NCBI GenBank assembly: GCA_019054805.1
Contig: JAHQIY010000002.1
Location: 3,534,001 to 3,598,000 of the forward strand
Source: Brachionus manjavacas
Taxonomy: Eukaryota; Rotifera; Eurotatoria; Ploima; Brachionidae
DNA length: 64,000 bases
Direction of reading: 5' to 3'
The notes beneath the pieces are model-generated. The model had not been told where the DNA came from. It saw only the letters and a list, made by a program, of their open reading frames with translations, and did no database searches. Numbering within the stretch: position 1 is the first letter of the stretch; every line of letters starts with the position of its first letter. Positions 1-10,619 of this stretch are shown here, piece after piece. The translations under genes and the position numbers were made by a program.

Positions 1-472
1 CACAAGATTCAACTGCTGGTAAATAATCTTCGCGATTTACTTTCCAGCATAGTTTTGTTAAAAAATTTAATTTGTAAAAAATACGATAAAAGCCGGCAAT
101 TGCTACCTCTGGATATAAATTAAATCTTTGTAAAGAATTAATTATATTCGGATATTCTGTTCGATTATCGTTTAGCATTATTTGGTTAATTAATGTTAAA
201 ATACTTGAGTTAATGTGGTTCATTTGGTGATCAGCGACTAGATTTTTAAAAAAATAGTAATAAAGAGCCGACTCGGTTCGGAATGATAATTCTCGTTCAA
301 GATTACTCAGATGAGAAAAGTGTTTGTCATTTTCGAAAAGTGTATCAACATGTTTAAAATGAGAGTAACCAAAAAAAAGAGATAAAAATATTCCAATGAT
401 GATTTCTTTGCTTGGTCGGGTAGAAGGTGGCTTTTCAGAATTAATCGGAATCTTTGATTTTTTCGGTTTCAT
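1..472 (-). CDS. DPY19-like C-mannosyltransferase, N-terminal part (runs off left edge)
   Basis: An open frame of 157 codons starts at the ATG at 472-470 and continues past base 1, so only the N-terminus is present. DPY19-family proteins are multi-pass ER enzymes that add C-linked mannose to tryptophans of secreted and membrane proteins. Visible family features are a short cytosolic head, a first hydrophobic segment (about residues 26-38), then the conserved luminal block with FENDKHFSHLSNLERELSFR (about 50-69), followed by EYPNIINSLQRFNLYPEV. These match the N-terminal region of animal DPY19L proteins closely. No intron interrupts the visible part. Which DPY19L paralogue it is cannot be decided from this fragment. 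The upstream region is AT-rich with no clear promoter motif. Confidence 0.88.
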   Translation of the reverse strand, partial: MKPKKSKIPINSEKPPSTRPSKEIIIGIFLSLFFGYSHFKHVDTLFENDKHFSHLSNLERELSFRTESALYYYFFKNLVADHQMNHINSSILTLINQIMLNDNRTEYPNIINSLQRFNLYPEVAIAGFYRIFYKLNFLTKLCWKVNREDYLPAVESC

Positions 473-1564
473 TTTTCTATTTTTATTAAAATTAAAATTT
501 AGCTCTATTTTTTATTTAGCATTTCATCTACAAGTTGCTTCAAATTAATTTTTCAAAAATTAAATTCTAAAAACATGCATATTTTGTGTTTGATTAAGTT
601 TATTTTTTGAATTTTTATAGTTATTTTTTACCTCTCGAAACACATTTTTAAGATATTCAAATATTTTTGCTGGGTAATATTTGAATGAAAATTTTTAATC
701 ACTAAAAATATGTAGTATTAAATTTTAAAAATTCAAAGAGAGGAATTGAACTGATCAAACTACCAAATGTTAAATGATTTGTATGCTAAGTTGGTCGCCC
801 ATTTTAGAAATATTTGTTAATGAATTAATTATGAAAAAATTAATTTTGTTTCATATTTTATATTTTCAAAATCGATGATAGCTGAGCAAGGAAAATTTTT
901 TTGTTCGCCATATAGAAATCATATTGAATCTAATTTATAATCAGTGAAATTTCTTTTATTTCGAAAGAAATATTGTTAAAAAACTTAATAAAAACAATTG
1001 AAAAAATCTTTAGACATTCAAGATTCATTTCTCGATCAAAAAAAATTTTTCAATGATATTTTGATATGTTACAATTATTCAAAGACTAATAATTTTTAGT
1101 ATTTTAATCCGTCTAAATTAAATTAAAATGATTTTAGTCTGTTTAGATATGTTTTTCAAGGAAGGCTTTCATCTGATTTAAACTTTTATTTCAGTTTTTT
1201 TACTCAGTTATTTTTTGAAGCTTATGGTCCTCACTTTTGTTAAAAAGCGACTCCAAAATACGCATTTTCTCCATTAACTACTGTTCCAGCAACTTGATCC
1301 TCATTGTGATAATAATTTTAAAGTTAAAATTAAATAAAAATTAGGAAAAGTGAAGTAATGAGCGATGGAGTAGGAGCAGAAGCAGAAGCAAATTGCGAAT
1401 AATTTATAGATAAAATTGAAGCAATTTTTATTGAAATCGAGCCTTTGAAAAAGTCTGGCATAAAGTTCTTTTTTATAAATTAGACAAGTTAAATATTCCA
1501 AACTACCTCAGTAAGTGATAAGATAAATACTTATATATAACTAAAAATATTAGTATTCTATCGT

Positions 1565-1847
1565 AAACGCAGCAATGGTGCATGCAACAAACACTATCTC
1601 GCCCTACATTATATTGAGTTTGCTGCGCCGGATCAAATGTAACATTAAAAAAAATAATTTTTCACAAAAATCTCAAGCTTTTATGCCGCATTAAACCATT
1701 TAATATCAAATCAATTTTTTAAGCCTTAAAAAATTGATTTTAATGCGGTCTCAAGGCTAAAAATACATCTTTAGAGTATGTGGGGTGAGTTAAGGATGTT
1801 TTAGCATAGGCGAGATGGTGTTCGTTGCATGCACCATAGCTGTGTTT
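1565..1847. mobile_element. MITE-like element with about 39-bp terminal inverted repeats
   Basis: The left arm 1565-1603 and right arm 1809-1847 are inverted copies with about 4 mismatches in 39 bp; both contain the core ATGGTGCATGCAAC. An internal hairpin (about 1685-1750) is built on the self-complementary CAATTTTTTAAG / CTTAAAAAATTG and flanked by GCCGCATTAAA / TTTAATGCGG. There is no ORF for a transposase, so this is a non-autonomous DNA element. No clear target-site duplication was found, so the exact ends and superfamily are uncertain. Confidence 0.7.
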
Positions 1848-1959
1848 CCATTTATTAGGCTGTAATATCGATCAAGGGAAATCGCTATTTAATAGAAAAT
1901 CTAAAACATCATCCATGAGCTAAAATTAAATGATGGTGATTTTTTTTTAATTTTGAAAG

Positions 1960-2285
1960 AACTCCGAAATTCCAGATGCAACTCTTGATCCTGGTTAAAC
2001 GAATACGCTAAAATCATCAAAGAAAAAACAACTCGTGGTCTTAATCTAATCAAGTCAATATGTGGTAAAAACTGGGGAGCATCCAGCTAGCATGATATAA
2101 TTTTCTAAGGTTTAATTTGATCAATCAGTGATAATGTCCCATTAGCACCTCTGACATTCTGTCTTTTTTTAAATCAGAAAATCTTGGAAACAATTCAGAG
2201 AAAGGCTTTTAGATATGTATTTAACAGAGTGAAAGATGAGCCGTCAACTTCACTGCACAGTTATGTCGAAATCCACATTATTATT
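1960..2285 (+). pseudogene. LINE reverse-transcriptase C-terminal relic
   Basis: Frame-broken but recognisable pieces of the region downstream of the RT domain of Jockey/CR1-type LINEs. About 2001-2094 reads LNEYAKIIKEKTTRGLNLIK followed by SICGKNWGASS. About 2185-2283 reads LETIQRKAFRYVFNRVKDEP followed by STSLHSYVEI. Such strings are typical of the helical region after the catalytic domain. Several frameshifts and stops separate the pieces, and no 5' part or catalytic motif is left. It is an old, dead copy lying directly beside the 2297-2528 inverted repeat. Confidence 0.6.
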
Positions 2286-2296
2286 AAAAAATCGGC

Positions 2297-2528
2297 ATTG
2301 TGAAATTTCATACAAAACTTCTAAAACAAAAAAAATAAATTTTATAGCTTTTGTTCCAATCACCTAAAAATTGTTCTGCAGATGAAAAGTAAAACAACTT
2401 TTGCAGATTTACACAGGAGGTAAAAAAAAGTAGTTTAATTTCAACAACAAGTTTTTGACCATTGGAACAAAAACTATAAAATTAATTTTTTTTTGTTTTG
2501 AAAGTTTTGAATGAAATTTGACAGTGTG
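2297..2528. repeat. Imperfect inverted-repeat (foldback) element
   Basis: The arm 2297-2362 is repeated in inverted, diverged form at about 2460-2528. Shared blocks include AAATTTCAT, CAAAAC, a run of A and ATTTTATAG followed by TTTTTGTTCCAAT on one arm and its complement on the other. The spacer is about 100 bp without an ORF. It could form a long hairpin and is likely a decayed foldback or MITE. Confidence 0.6.
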
Positions 2529-2722
2529 TAAAAAAATTATTTTTTAAAAAAACAATAGTCACTTTAGCAGTCAAGAAGAATAAGATCAATATAATATAGA
2601 AAAATTTACAGATCTTTCGATGTAAAGTAATTTACCTGCTCTAGTTTCAAAGGGAGCATAGTCCCGCAGTACGTAAGTTATTTTGTCACAATAAAAATAC
2701 CAATCATCATCATCAAGTCTAT

Positions 2723-2750
2723 CTGGAGGAGCTCTAAAGCTCGATACAGA
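2723..2750 (+). repeat. Retroposon-tail motif (hairpin family)
   Basis: CTGGAGGAGCTCTAAAGCTC followed by GATACAGA matches the tail motif also found near 44885, 44950, 50663 and 59890. The inner GAGC...GCTC can pair. Here there is no long A-rich tail and no upstream T-rich tract, so this may be an older fragment. Confidence 0.5.
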
Positions 2751-3258
2751 TTTAAAAAGAAATGATAATAATTTTGAAGATTTTATTTCATATTCGAAAA
2801 AAATTGAATAATCAGAGATATTATTTAGTAGTGGTCAATACTCAAATTTATGGGAGCATCAACTTGGTGACCACTTATGTTCATTAAATCAGTATCATTA
2901 AAATGGTCACATTTTTTATGACCAGTTAATCACATTTTGGACAAAGCCCAAAAATATTCAAATTAGATCGACTATTTCAGTATTGTTTTTAAGCTAAAAA
3001 AGTTATAAGAAATAACTTCTGAAATTTTAATAAAATATAACACAATGCAAATTTATCATACTTGAGGTAAATAATCAAATTAGTTAGTATACTTTTGATA
3101 ATTTTTTTATTCAAAAGCATATTTTAGCTTTTGACTTTAATTCTAAAAATCACGTTTTTAAAAAAATTGCTAGACAGATTATTTAACGTTGGGAATTATT
3201 TGTTATGTAGTTATTAACTTGAGTATAAAAATTAGTTTACTCTTTTAGGTAAAAAAAA

Positions 3259-4498
3259 ATGCTAAAAATTAAAGTAATAAATTATTTTGAAGAGTTAAAA
3301 AATGAAATTGATATTAAATGTGAACAATTTCTCTCATTGAAAGAGACTTCTCAAGAAAAAAAGGAATATTTAATCAGCCTAAGGAAAAATTTTTTTTATC
3401 ATATATGTGATTGCCTCAATAACTGCTTGGAAAAATTTGAACTTCAAAATGATTTTTCTGATTCATTAATAAACCAGGATAATTGTTCAGTTTTCAGCAA
3501 GTTTTGTTTTGTCTTGCCTGAAAAAAAATGCGAATTATCTCTAGGAAAATTAATTATTACAAACTGTTATGTGCCAGATAAAGTAAAAGAAAACCTCAAG
3601 TATCATTTTTATTTTTAAATTACTAATTATTTAAAATTTAATTTAAGATTTCAATACTTCAAACAGTTATACAATTGCGTGGAATTGAGTTCAAGGGTGC
3701 ACATCTTTTTTTATTAAGTTTTAAATAGATAATCTCTAATTTTAGGAATTAATTATGGAGAATTTAATTTATAGTCTTATTGAGCCAAATTTAAGCGAAA
3801 ATGGAGATATAATCGATCTATCTTGTAGTGAAAACAATGTTTTAAATAATTTCAAATTAGAGTTTAGCCTAAGTGATTTTTCAACTGGAGATTTTGATAT
3901 ATTTGAAAAAATGGTTGGCAAAAGAAGCATAGCATCATGTGAACTAAGATTTCATAACCAAAAATATATCAGTCAATCATTATTATCAAAATTTGCACAC
4001 GTAAAAAGTCTACATATATATTTAAATTGTTCTAATAATTATGACCTTAATTTATTTGAAAATTTTAATAATCTTCAACATTTGACTATTAGCAATTTGA
4101 ATGATACGGTCTTGCGAAAAAACTTATTTACCCGCTTATGCAAATTGAATTTTTTAAAAATACAGAGTAATACGGTGAAAATAATGGAAGATTGTTGTTT
4201 TGAGAATTTGAAAAATTTAAAGAGTCTCGATCTTGAAATAGATTGTTTTTATAAAATTGACAAATCCAATTTTTATGGTCTCAACAAATTAAAAGACATG
4301 AGTTTTGCTCTCAATTTAGTGGAAGGTATCCAGAATGATATTTTTGAATATGTACCTAACTTGATGTTGTTAAAGATACGAGTTAAATCTTTAAATCGAA
4401 TTGATTTGAGCATTAATTTTTCTTTAAATGATGAAGCATTGAAATTAATTAATTTTATTAAAAAAAGAAAGAGAACAAAAATGATGAAATTTTTATGA
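3259..4498 (+). CDS. Leucine-rich-repeat-like protein, two exons, lineage-specific
   Basis: Exon 1 is 3259-3582 and exon 2 is 3746-4498, joined in phase 0 across a 163-nt GT-AG intron (donor AAA|GTAAAA, acceptor TTTTAG|GAA). The product is about 358 residues. Residues 1-60 form a charged helical head (INYFEELKNEIDIKCEQFL...). The second half has about 24-residue LRR-like units, for example FENFNNLQHLTISNLNDTVL, FENLKNLKSLDLEIDCFYKI and FYGLNKLKDMSFALN. There is no signal peptide or transmembrane segment. It ends in a basic tail (KKRKRTKMMKFL). The exon 1 frame alone would stop soon after the donor, which supports splicing. An acceptor-like CTCTTTTAG lies 10 nt before the ATG. I recognise the architecture as LRR-like but not a named gene; a rotifer-type expanded family is an inference. 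Confidence 0.68.
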
Positions 4499-4576
4499 TA
4501 AATAAAAACTAATTTTTAAGTGAATATCATTAAATTATTTTTGTTCAAATTGAAAAAATATATTTTATAACGGCTT

Positions 4577-5209
4577 ATATTTTACTCAGTCCCTAATTAT
4601 ATTTTAGGTAACAAGAAATAAAATTTAATTCAAAACCAAAAAAATTAGCACCTAATATGTTTTACTAGTACCAAAAATAACCTAATTCTACTTTTTTTGT
4701 ACCTAATTTGGTACAACTTTTTTAGTTAGTACCAAATATTAGTTCAATGAAACCAAAAATTAATTATCACTTTATGGTGCACCTCTTGATAAAATTAATG
4801 AATAGAAAATGCCTAAATAATAATTGGAAAACAAAGGAGCATTCAAATACTTCATGGCAGATCCAAAAATTATTAAGTTAACAATAGACAACTGTGAACT
4901 GATCTGTGCTTCAAGTGATAATACAACCATCAAAATTGTCTAATCAACCATAAAGATCATCAGAACAACTATCAGACTCATTAGAACAGCCACTACCATC
5001 ACGAGAGGTATCACAGCGAAAATAAAATTACAAGAAAGGTAAAAATAAAGATGTTATTGTTAAAAGATCAGATTGATTGATTAAAAAGATTTAAATTTTC
5101 ATTGATTCTAGAAAATTTACATTTAATCAGGTATGACTAAAACACATTTGGTATTTCTAAATTATTTTTTGATACTTGATAAAATATCATTAGGTACTGA
5201 GTAAAATAT
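4577..5209. mobile_element. Non-autonomous element with 29-bp terminal inverted repeats
   Basis: The left end (4577-4605, beginning ATATTTTACTCAGT) is repeated in inverted form at 5181-5209 with 2 mismatches in 29 bp. The interior has many small ACCTAA / TTAGGT and GTACCAAA motifs in both orientations. There is no transposase ORF, and no target duplication was identified, so the exact ends are tentative. Confidence 0.55.
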
Positions 5210-5326
5210 TATGTAACATTAGGTAGCTTTCATAACTCTCAATGATCCTAGATTCGAATTTTACCTCCTAGCATCTAATCTTTAATTTTCTTCTTATTGA
5301 AATTTTTTTACTCATACTTAGATAAT

Positions 5327-6340
5327 AATATGGTTTTATTTTTTGTTTTTGGATTACAAAATTTATCCAATGTTGAAATAACATTGAAAAAAAGCGATGT
5401 TTCAAATATTTTTTTCAGTTAAAAAAAAAATAATTTTAAGTTAATATTGCAAGCATTTTCATATTTGAAATTTAACTCTTTGGTGAAATAGAATGAATTT
5501 AATTTTTCTTTGAAAATTTGAAAAAAATTTTGAAAATTCTTTTTTAACTTTTAAACAATTCTTTTATTTATTTTTACCGAGCAAATGCTCCTTCCGAATA
5601 AAAATACATGAAAAAACTAAAAATAAAGTTAAATAATTTAAAATAATTGGAATTAACCTTTCAACAATCCTAAATACGCTCTCTTCTTAAATCTTTGCCT
5701 TTCAGCATAAATAATAAAAATTAAAGAAAATTAAAATAAATTGTTCAACCTTTAAGAGTTTCAATTTGGGGAACATAGATTCATCTATTTCCCAAAATTT
5801 ACTTACTTCGCCCAACTTTCAATTTTCTATGTAATTATTCTTTCTATCTTATTTTTTATCATTACATTAGCTTTTTTTCTAAATAGATGAAAAAATTTCA
5901 AAATAGTTGAACAATTTTTAGATGAAGTTAAGGTCAATTAATAAGTCATTAAACATGAGAACAAGAATTGTTCCAGTAACAGGTGAACCATAGTTTACCT
6001 AAGCGACTAGACCCGAAAAACTATGTTTTCCTCTAATAAAATTTTGACTTTAGTGATAATTTAATTTCGTTTGGTGCATTTTAACAATTACTTAATTAAT
6101 GAAATTTGAAGAAAAGAGCGAAGATAGTTTTTTAAACTACAATTATTATCTTTAAGGATCATCATATCACAAACCCAATGTCAAAATTTTGAAAAAAACA
6201 AAGTTCTTTCATGTTTGCAATATTAACTTAAAATTTTTTTTTGAACTGAAAAAAAATACTTGAAACATCGCACTTTTTCAATGTTATTTCAACATTGGAT
6301 ACATTTTGTAATTCAAACACAAAAAATTAAACCATATTTA
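5327..6340. mobile_element. About 1-kb element with long (~130-bp) terminal inverted repeats
   Basis: 5327-5456 and 6210-6340 are inverted copies along about 130 bp. Shared blocks include ATCCAATGTTGAAATAACAT, GCGATGTTTCAA and TTTTAAGTTAATATTGCAA. The interior of about 750 bp carries no ORF of note. The outer ends read AATATGGT...ACCATATT with TAAT on both sides, a possible 4-bp target duplication. Long arms with a short unrelated core fit a foldback or Mutator-like non-autonomous element. Confidence 0.7.
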
Positions 6341-7362
6341 ATTGAATTTAAAAAATATCGTAAAAAAGTTAAGAAACAGTTTTTGAAGTGTTGTTTTCAT
6401 TTTTTACTATTCTAGAATATTTTTTAAATTCTTTTTTAAATTTTAATATTATAACTTGTTTCAATTTAATTTGTTGAATGCCTTATTTCCCTCGGTTACG
6501 CACTCGTTAAGCCTTTTACCGTTTTCTATAGATTCCATAACTATTAAAATATTTTTTTTAAAGTACAAAAAGTAAAAATATTTTTGCTTAAATATTGGGT
6601 AAAAAAAGTTATAAAATTGAGAGTCAGTGTTTTAGTAGGATCCGATTTGATTCTATGGCTTTAAAAGGAAATTTTTTACATTAGATTCATTGAATATTTT
6701 AATTTAATAAAATTTTTTAAAATATCAAAGTAAATTTAAACATTCGTATTTTTGACCGTATTTTTTGACTATCTTAAAATAAGACTGCTAGCCAAATTGA
6801 CTAAATGACCGCGGAATAAAAAGTTCACTGGTAAATCAGGGCATGGTCTAAGTTTGTTTTGCTATTTCGCCATGCTTATATTATTATTGCGAGGAACGAG
6901 CATCATAAGCAAATATGTAAGCGAATAAAAAAAAAACATCTATGCATATAAAAAATTATTCGAATACCGTTATGCCGTACAAAAAAACAGAAGAAAACGA
7001 CCAACTAATTGATTAATTGTTCCAAATAAAAAAACTTAAAAATATTTAACTTTTCTTATTATCTTAGGTGTTAGAATTATAAATAGCTTTGTTTTGTATC
7101 CCTATCTATTAAAAATTGTAAGTTTAATAAGGCCTGAATATTTTTGTTTTATTTAAACCTTAAAAATTTTTATAAATTTTATTGAGACAAATTAAAAAGT
7201 ATTATTTGTAAAATTAAATTAAAATAATAAAAATGTCCAATATTTTTCATGTCTTTACTTTACTTTGTATTTTTTTCAATATAGTTTAGTTTCGTTTCAT
7301 TTTGTTTTAATATGATTCAATTTGCTTCACTTAAAATAATTAATTAATTATAAAAAACTTCA

Positions 7363-7866
7363 ATGGCTCCTATCAAAAAGATTATTGCTGCTAAATGCAA
7401 AGACGCTTGCTTGAAGTCTATACAAAGACTAATAAATAATGAAAAAATTACACCATAGCATTTGTGAAGCTAAAATCAGAAGAAACACAATTGAAATTAA
7501 ATTAGCATATTTAAAAAATAAAAGAGATAGTAATAAAGCTGAACGATTAAGGAAATATGATTTGGTAATATTTAATTTTATTTTTTTATCTTTTGTTCTT
7601 TTTTTGAATGTACCGCATTTAAAATAATAACACTATAGCTGAATGCACAAAACGCAATATTAAATGAAATCGATTATGATGAAAGACTAGATGATCAGCT
7701 TCTGAATGATTCGGTTGATTCATATTTTGCTAATGTAGAAAATATGTCTAAATCAAAAGTAGTGAATGAACGAAGAAGTGAGGAAATCAGGGAACCATAC
7801 CAAGTTAAATCAACAAAAATTAAATCCAGAGTTTCAAAAGCTACCAAAAATACAAAATACAATTAA
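7363..7866 (+). CDS. Small unknown protein, three exons
   Basis: Proposed exons are 7363-7415, 7459-7564 and 7639-7866, separated by GT-AG introns of 43 and 74 nt; the exon lengths keep one frame and give 128 residues. The start ATGGCTCC has a good initiation context. The product is highly charged and probably helical (CEAKIRRNTIEIKLAYLKNK), followed by an acidic patch (NEIDYDERLDDQLLND) and a basic C-terminus (KSRVSKATKNTKYN). There is no signal peptide or membrane segment. I do not recognise the family. The 43-nt intron has a weak donor (GTCTAT); without it the first frame stops after 31 codons. A frameshifted pseudogene is the alternative. Confidence 0.45.
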
Positions 7867-9051
7867 AACAATTTTTTTCAAAAATAAGTTTACTTTTAAT
7901 TTTAATAATTAAAAATATATATTAAAAAAATTAACATAAATGAAATGATATAAGTAAGTATAACGGACCGTTACGAGCATAAAATCTGAAAGATATCTAT
8001 TTTTTATATTTATTTCAACAGTCAATTAATATGTAGAGATAGCATAAATAATTATAAAAGATGATCAGTGATCCGTAATTAAACAACAATTAATAATGGT
8101 TATTGCAACAGTCAATTAATAGTTAAATAATAAATATTTATTTTAATAAGTATGATAAAGCTTTATTTCCTAGATTATTTTTATAATCACTTTTTATTTA
8201 GCATAAACAACTTCAGTTAAAAGTAACTTATTCTTATTTTATGAAAATTTTTTTAAACGAATTCGTTATCGTTAACTACGCTTAAAGTGGTGGACAGACT
8301 TTTAGTTTAACAAATGGTAGCAACGAATGTAAGATTAGAATATTGATAAGCAAAAGAAAACCCAAGAAGATACTTCAAAATGTGGGAACAATTAAAAATA
8401 TTCAACATATGAAAGCTTTTCATTACGGTAAAATTATTAGCTCTTGAATCTGCATTTTGAATTGCAAAAAGGAAAGACAAAAGGCATTTTTTTCTCCGAA
8501 TTTGACGTCAGAAAAAAAATTTAAAAAACAAAAAGGCAATTAACATGAAAAATATGCACCTACATTACATTACAAACATCTAAAGTATTGATCTTTTTTG
8601 ATTCTTGGAATAATACTTTTTACTCTTAAAATTATACTTCTCTTTTTAATTCTAAAAGACTTTTATCATAAAAGTTTAATAATCAATTGAACTTAATTAT
8701 CGAATTCGCCTTTAAATAAAATCAACATTTATATATTCTATTGATTTTAAAGTGTTAAATTTACTTAATAATATTTGGCTTGAATTTTATTAAAAATATC
8801 TAAAAATTAAAAGAAGTAAAATTAATACTTACCTAAATTCATACTCTGAATATAAAAAAATTAATTATCTTCTAGTAATGTAATAATGAACAACAAAAAA
8901 TTTCTCGATTGAAATCTCAAATTTTTGTTGAGAAAAAAAGTTAAGATTTTGTTAATTTTTTAATGATGAATTATATTCTAATATATTTAACATCATTTAG
9001 GTCTACTTCAATAATGCTTTACTTCATAACTATAATTTAAACAATTTTAAA
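7867..9051. other. Intergenic, no feature recognised
   Basis: AT-rich sequence. CAACAGTCAATTAATA occurs twice (near 8019 and 8107), a possible small direct repeat. An acceptor-like CATTTAG precedes the METTL25-like gene at about 8994-9000. Confidence 0.4.
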
Positions 9052-10619
9052 ATGAGTTTATTAACAAATTTAAAAATTTTTCTAAATGAACTGACAGATT
9101 TTATTGAAGAATACCGCTGTCTTTTGGATACAAATCACGTTCAATTTTTAGTTGATAATCATTGGTACACTGATGCTATTTTAAACAAAAATTTAAGAAA
9201 TGATTTAGAAAATTTTCTTCAAAATACTGAAAAATCCACTTCAGCCAATTTAATAAAATATTTTTATCATTCCGAGCGTAATAGCTTGTATCCCTCATTA
9301 AACTGCCTATTTGACAGAGTTGAAAGCTTTTTTAAACGATGGAATAAAGATGTTTGCACCGAACAAGATGATCTTCTTAAAACAGATCAATCTGAATTGC
9401 TAGATTTCAATCAAATGGTTAATGAGAAATTTGCCAAAATTCAAAAACAAAATAGATTCATGAATTTAAAAAAGCAATATGAAGTCGATCACATGTCGAA
9501 ATTTGTAGGAACTCTGTGCCGTAAGCAAAAAATATTTACCATAGTCGATATCGGAAGTGGACGTGCATACCTCAGCTCTCAGCTAAGCTCGTCATTGTTT
9601 GATAATAAATTTGATGTGATTGCTATTGATTCATCTCAGAGCAATGTTGAATCATCTTTAAAACGAGTTGACATAATGAAGAGAAAAACATTGGTGTTTA
9701 GTGAGAAAAGTCAAGATATCGAGAGGTTTAAAACTTTTAGCCAATTTATTCAATCCAGTACAGAATTGCACGATTTAGTATTGCAAAATACTCAAAACAA
9801 GATAGAAAATCAAAATTACGCCCTAATTGGGCTTCATAGTTGTGGAAATTTGTCGAATTCAATAATGAATTTATTTTTAAGTAACAAAAAAAGTAGCCGA
9901 AAGTTGTTATGCAATGTGGCTTGTTGTTATAATTTATTGAATGAAAAATATTCCAAAGATATACTTGGCAGTCATGACTTTAAGAAAACCAACATTAAGC
10001 TGGACGATTCGAGCAAATTTCCCATGAGTTTTTACCTAAATTCCAAAGAATATTGTTTGAGTTATAATCTTAGAATGCTAGCTTGCCATTCTTTGTATCG
10101 ATGTTTTGATTCAATTGAAAATTTTAAAGAAGTATGAAATTTTAAAAATTAAATTAATCTTTTGTTAGAGTTTTTTAGCTAGATAATGCAACGCTTTGGT
10201 ACAGAACAGTTCTTCAATTGATTTTGTATGAAAATTTCTACGAAGACTTTCCCAACGAGAATAAATCGAGTGAAATAAATTTACAAGTTGGACGTAAAAT
10301 GTTGGATTTCAATTTGATGCCAGCATTTAAAGATTATGTTAGAAAAGTTTTTAAAAAATTTAATTTGGATAATAACAAATTAAGTGATCAACAAATTGCT
10401 GGTTACATGAACGATTATCAAAAAATGAAAAGTAGACTTGATATTTACATTCAATTAAAATATATTCTAGCACCGATAATTGAATATGTGATATTATTAG
10501 ATAGATTAATATATCTAATTGAAATGGACAAGGAAGAAAAATTTGAAAATTTTATTGTCAAACTTTTTGATCCTGCAATCTCACCCAGATGTCATGCCTT
10601 AATTTCATTTAATAAATAA
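9052..10619 (+). CDS. METTL25/METTL25B-family methyltransferase
   Basis: Exon 1 is 9052-10131 and exon 2 is 10179-10619, phase 0, with a 47-nt intron; the product is 506 residues. The SAM-binding motif I is VDIGSGRAYLS (about 165-175), preceded by the family block EVDHMSKFV. GLHSCGNLS (about 260) and the Cys-rich NVACCYNLL, then FPMSFYL, are the hallmark blocks of the METTL25/RRNAD1 group. Exon 2 continues the family C-terminus (LDNATLWYRTVLQLILYENF). Length agrees with METTL25B (about 475) and is below METTL25 (about 600). The protein is soluble, with no targeting signal seen. Its substrate is not evident from the sequence. Confidence 0.85.

Larger units (their letters stand above)
473..3258. 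other. Repeat-rich intergenic region
   Basis: Between the divergent DPY19-like and LRR-like genes. It holds a MITE (1565-1847), a LINE relic (1960-2285), an inverted-repeat element (2297-2528) and one retroposon-tail motif (2723-2750), each listed separately. The remaining bases are AT-rich without a convincing gene. Confidence 0.6.
4499..7362. other. Intergenic region with two inverted-repeat elements
   Basis: No protein gene seen. It contains the 4577-5209 and 5327-6340 elements, listed separately. The rest (6341-7362) is AT-rich sequence without a recognisable feature. Confidence 0.6.

Noticed and set aside
1301-1501. 66-codon minus-strand ORF
   Set aside because: Biased, aromatic-rich translation typical of AT-rich non-coding DNA; no homology or splice context.
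7990-8130. CAACAGTCAATTAATA direct repeat as a transposon TSD
   Set aside because: The 16-bp repeats lie only ~88 bp apart with no inverted ends between them; may be chance.
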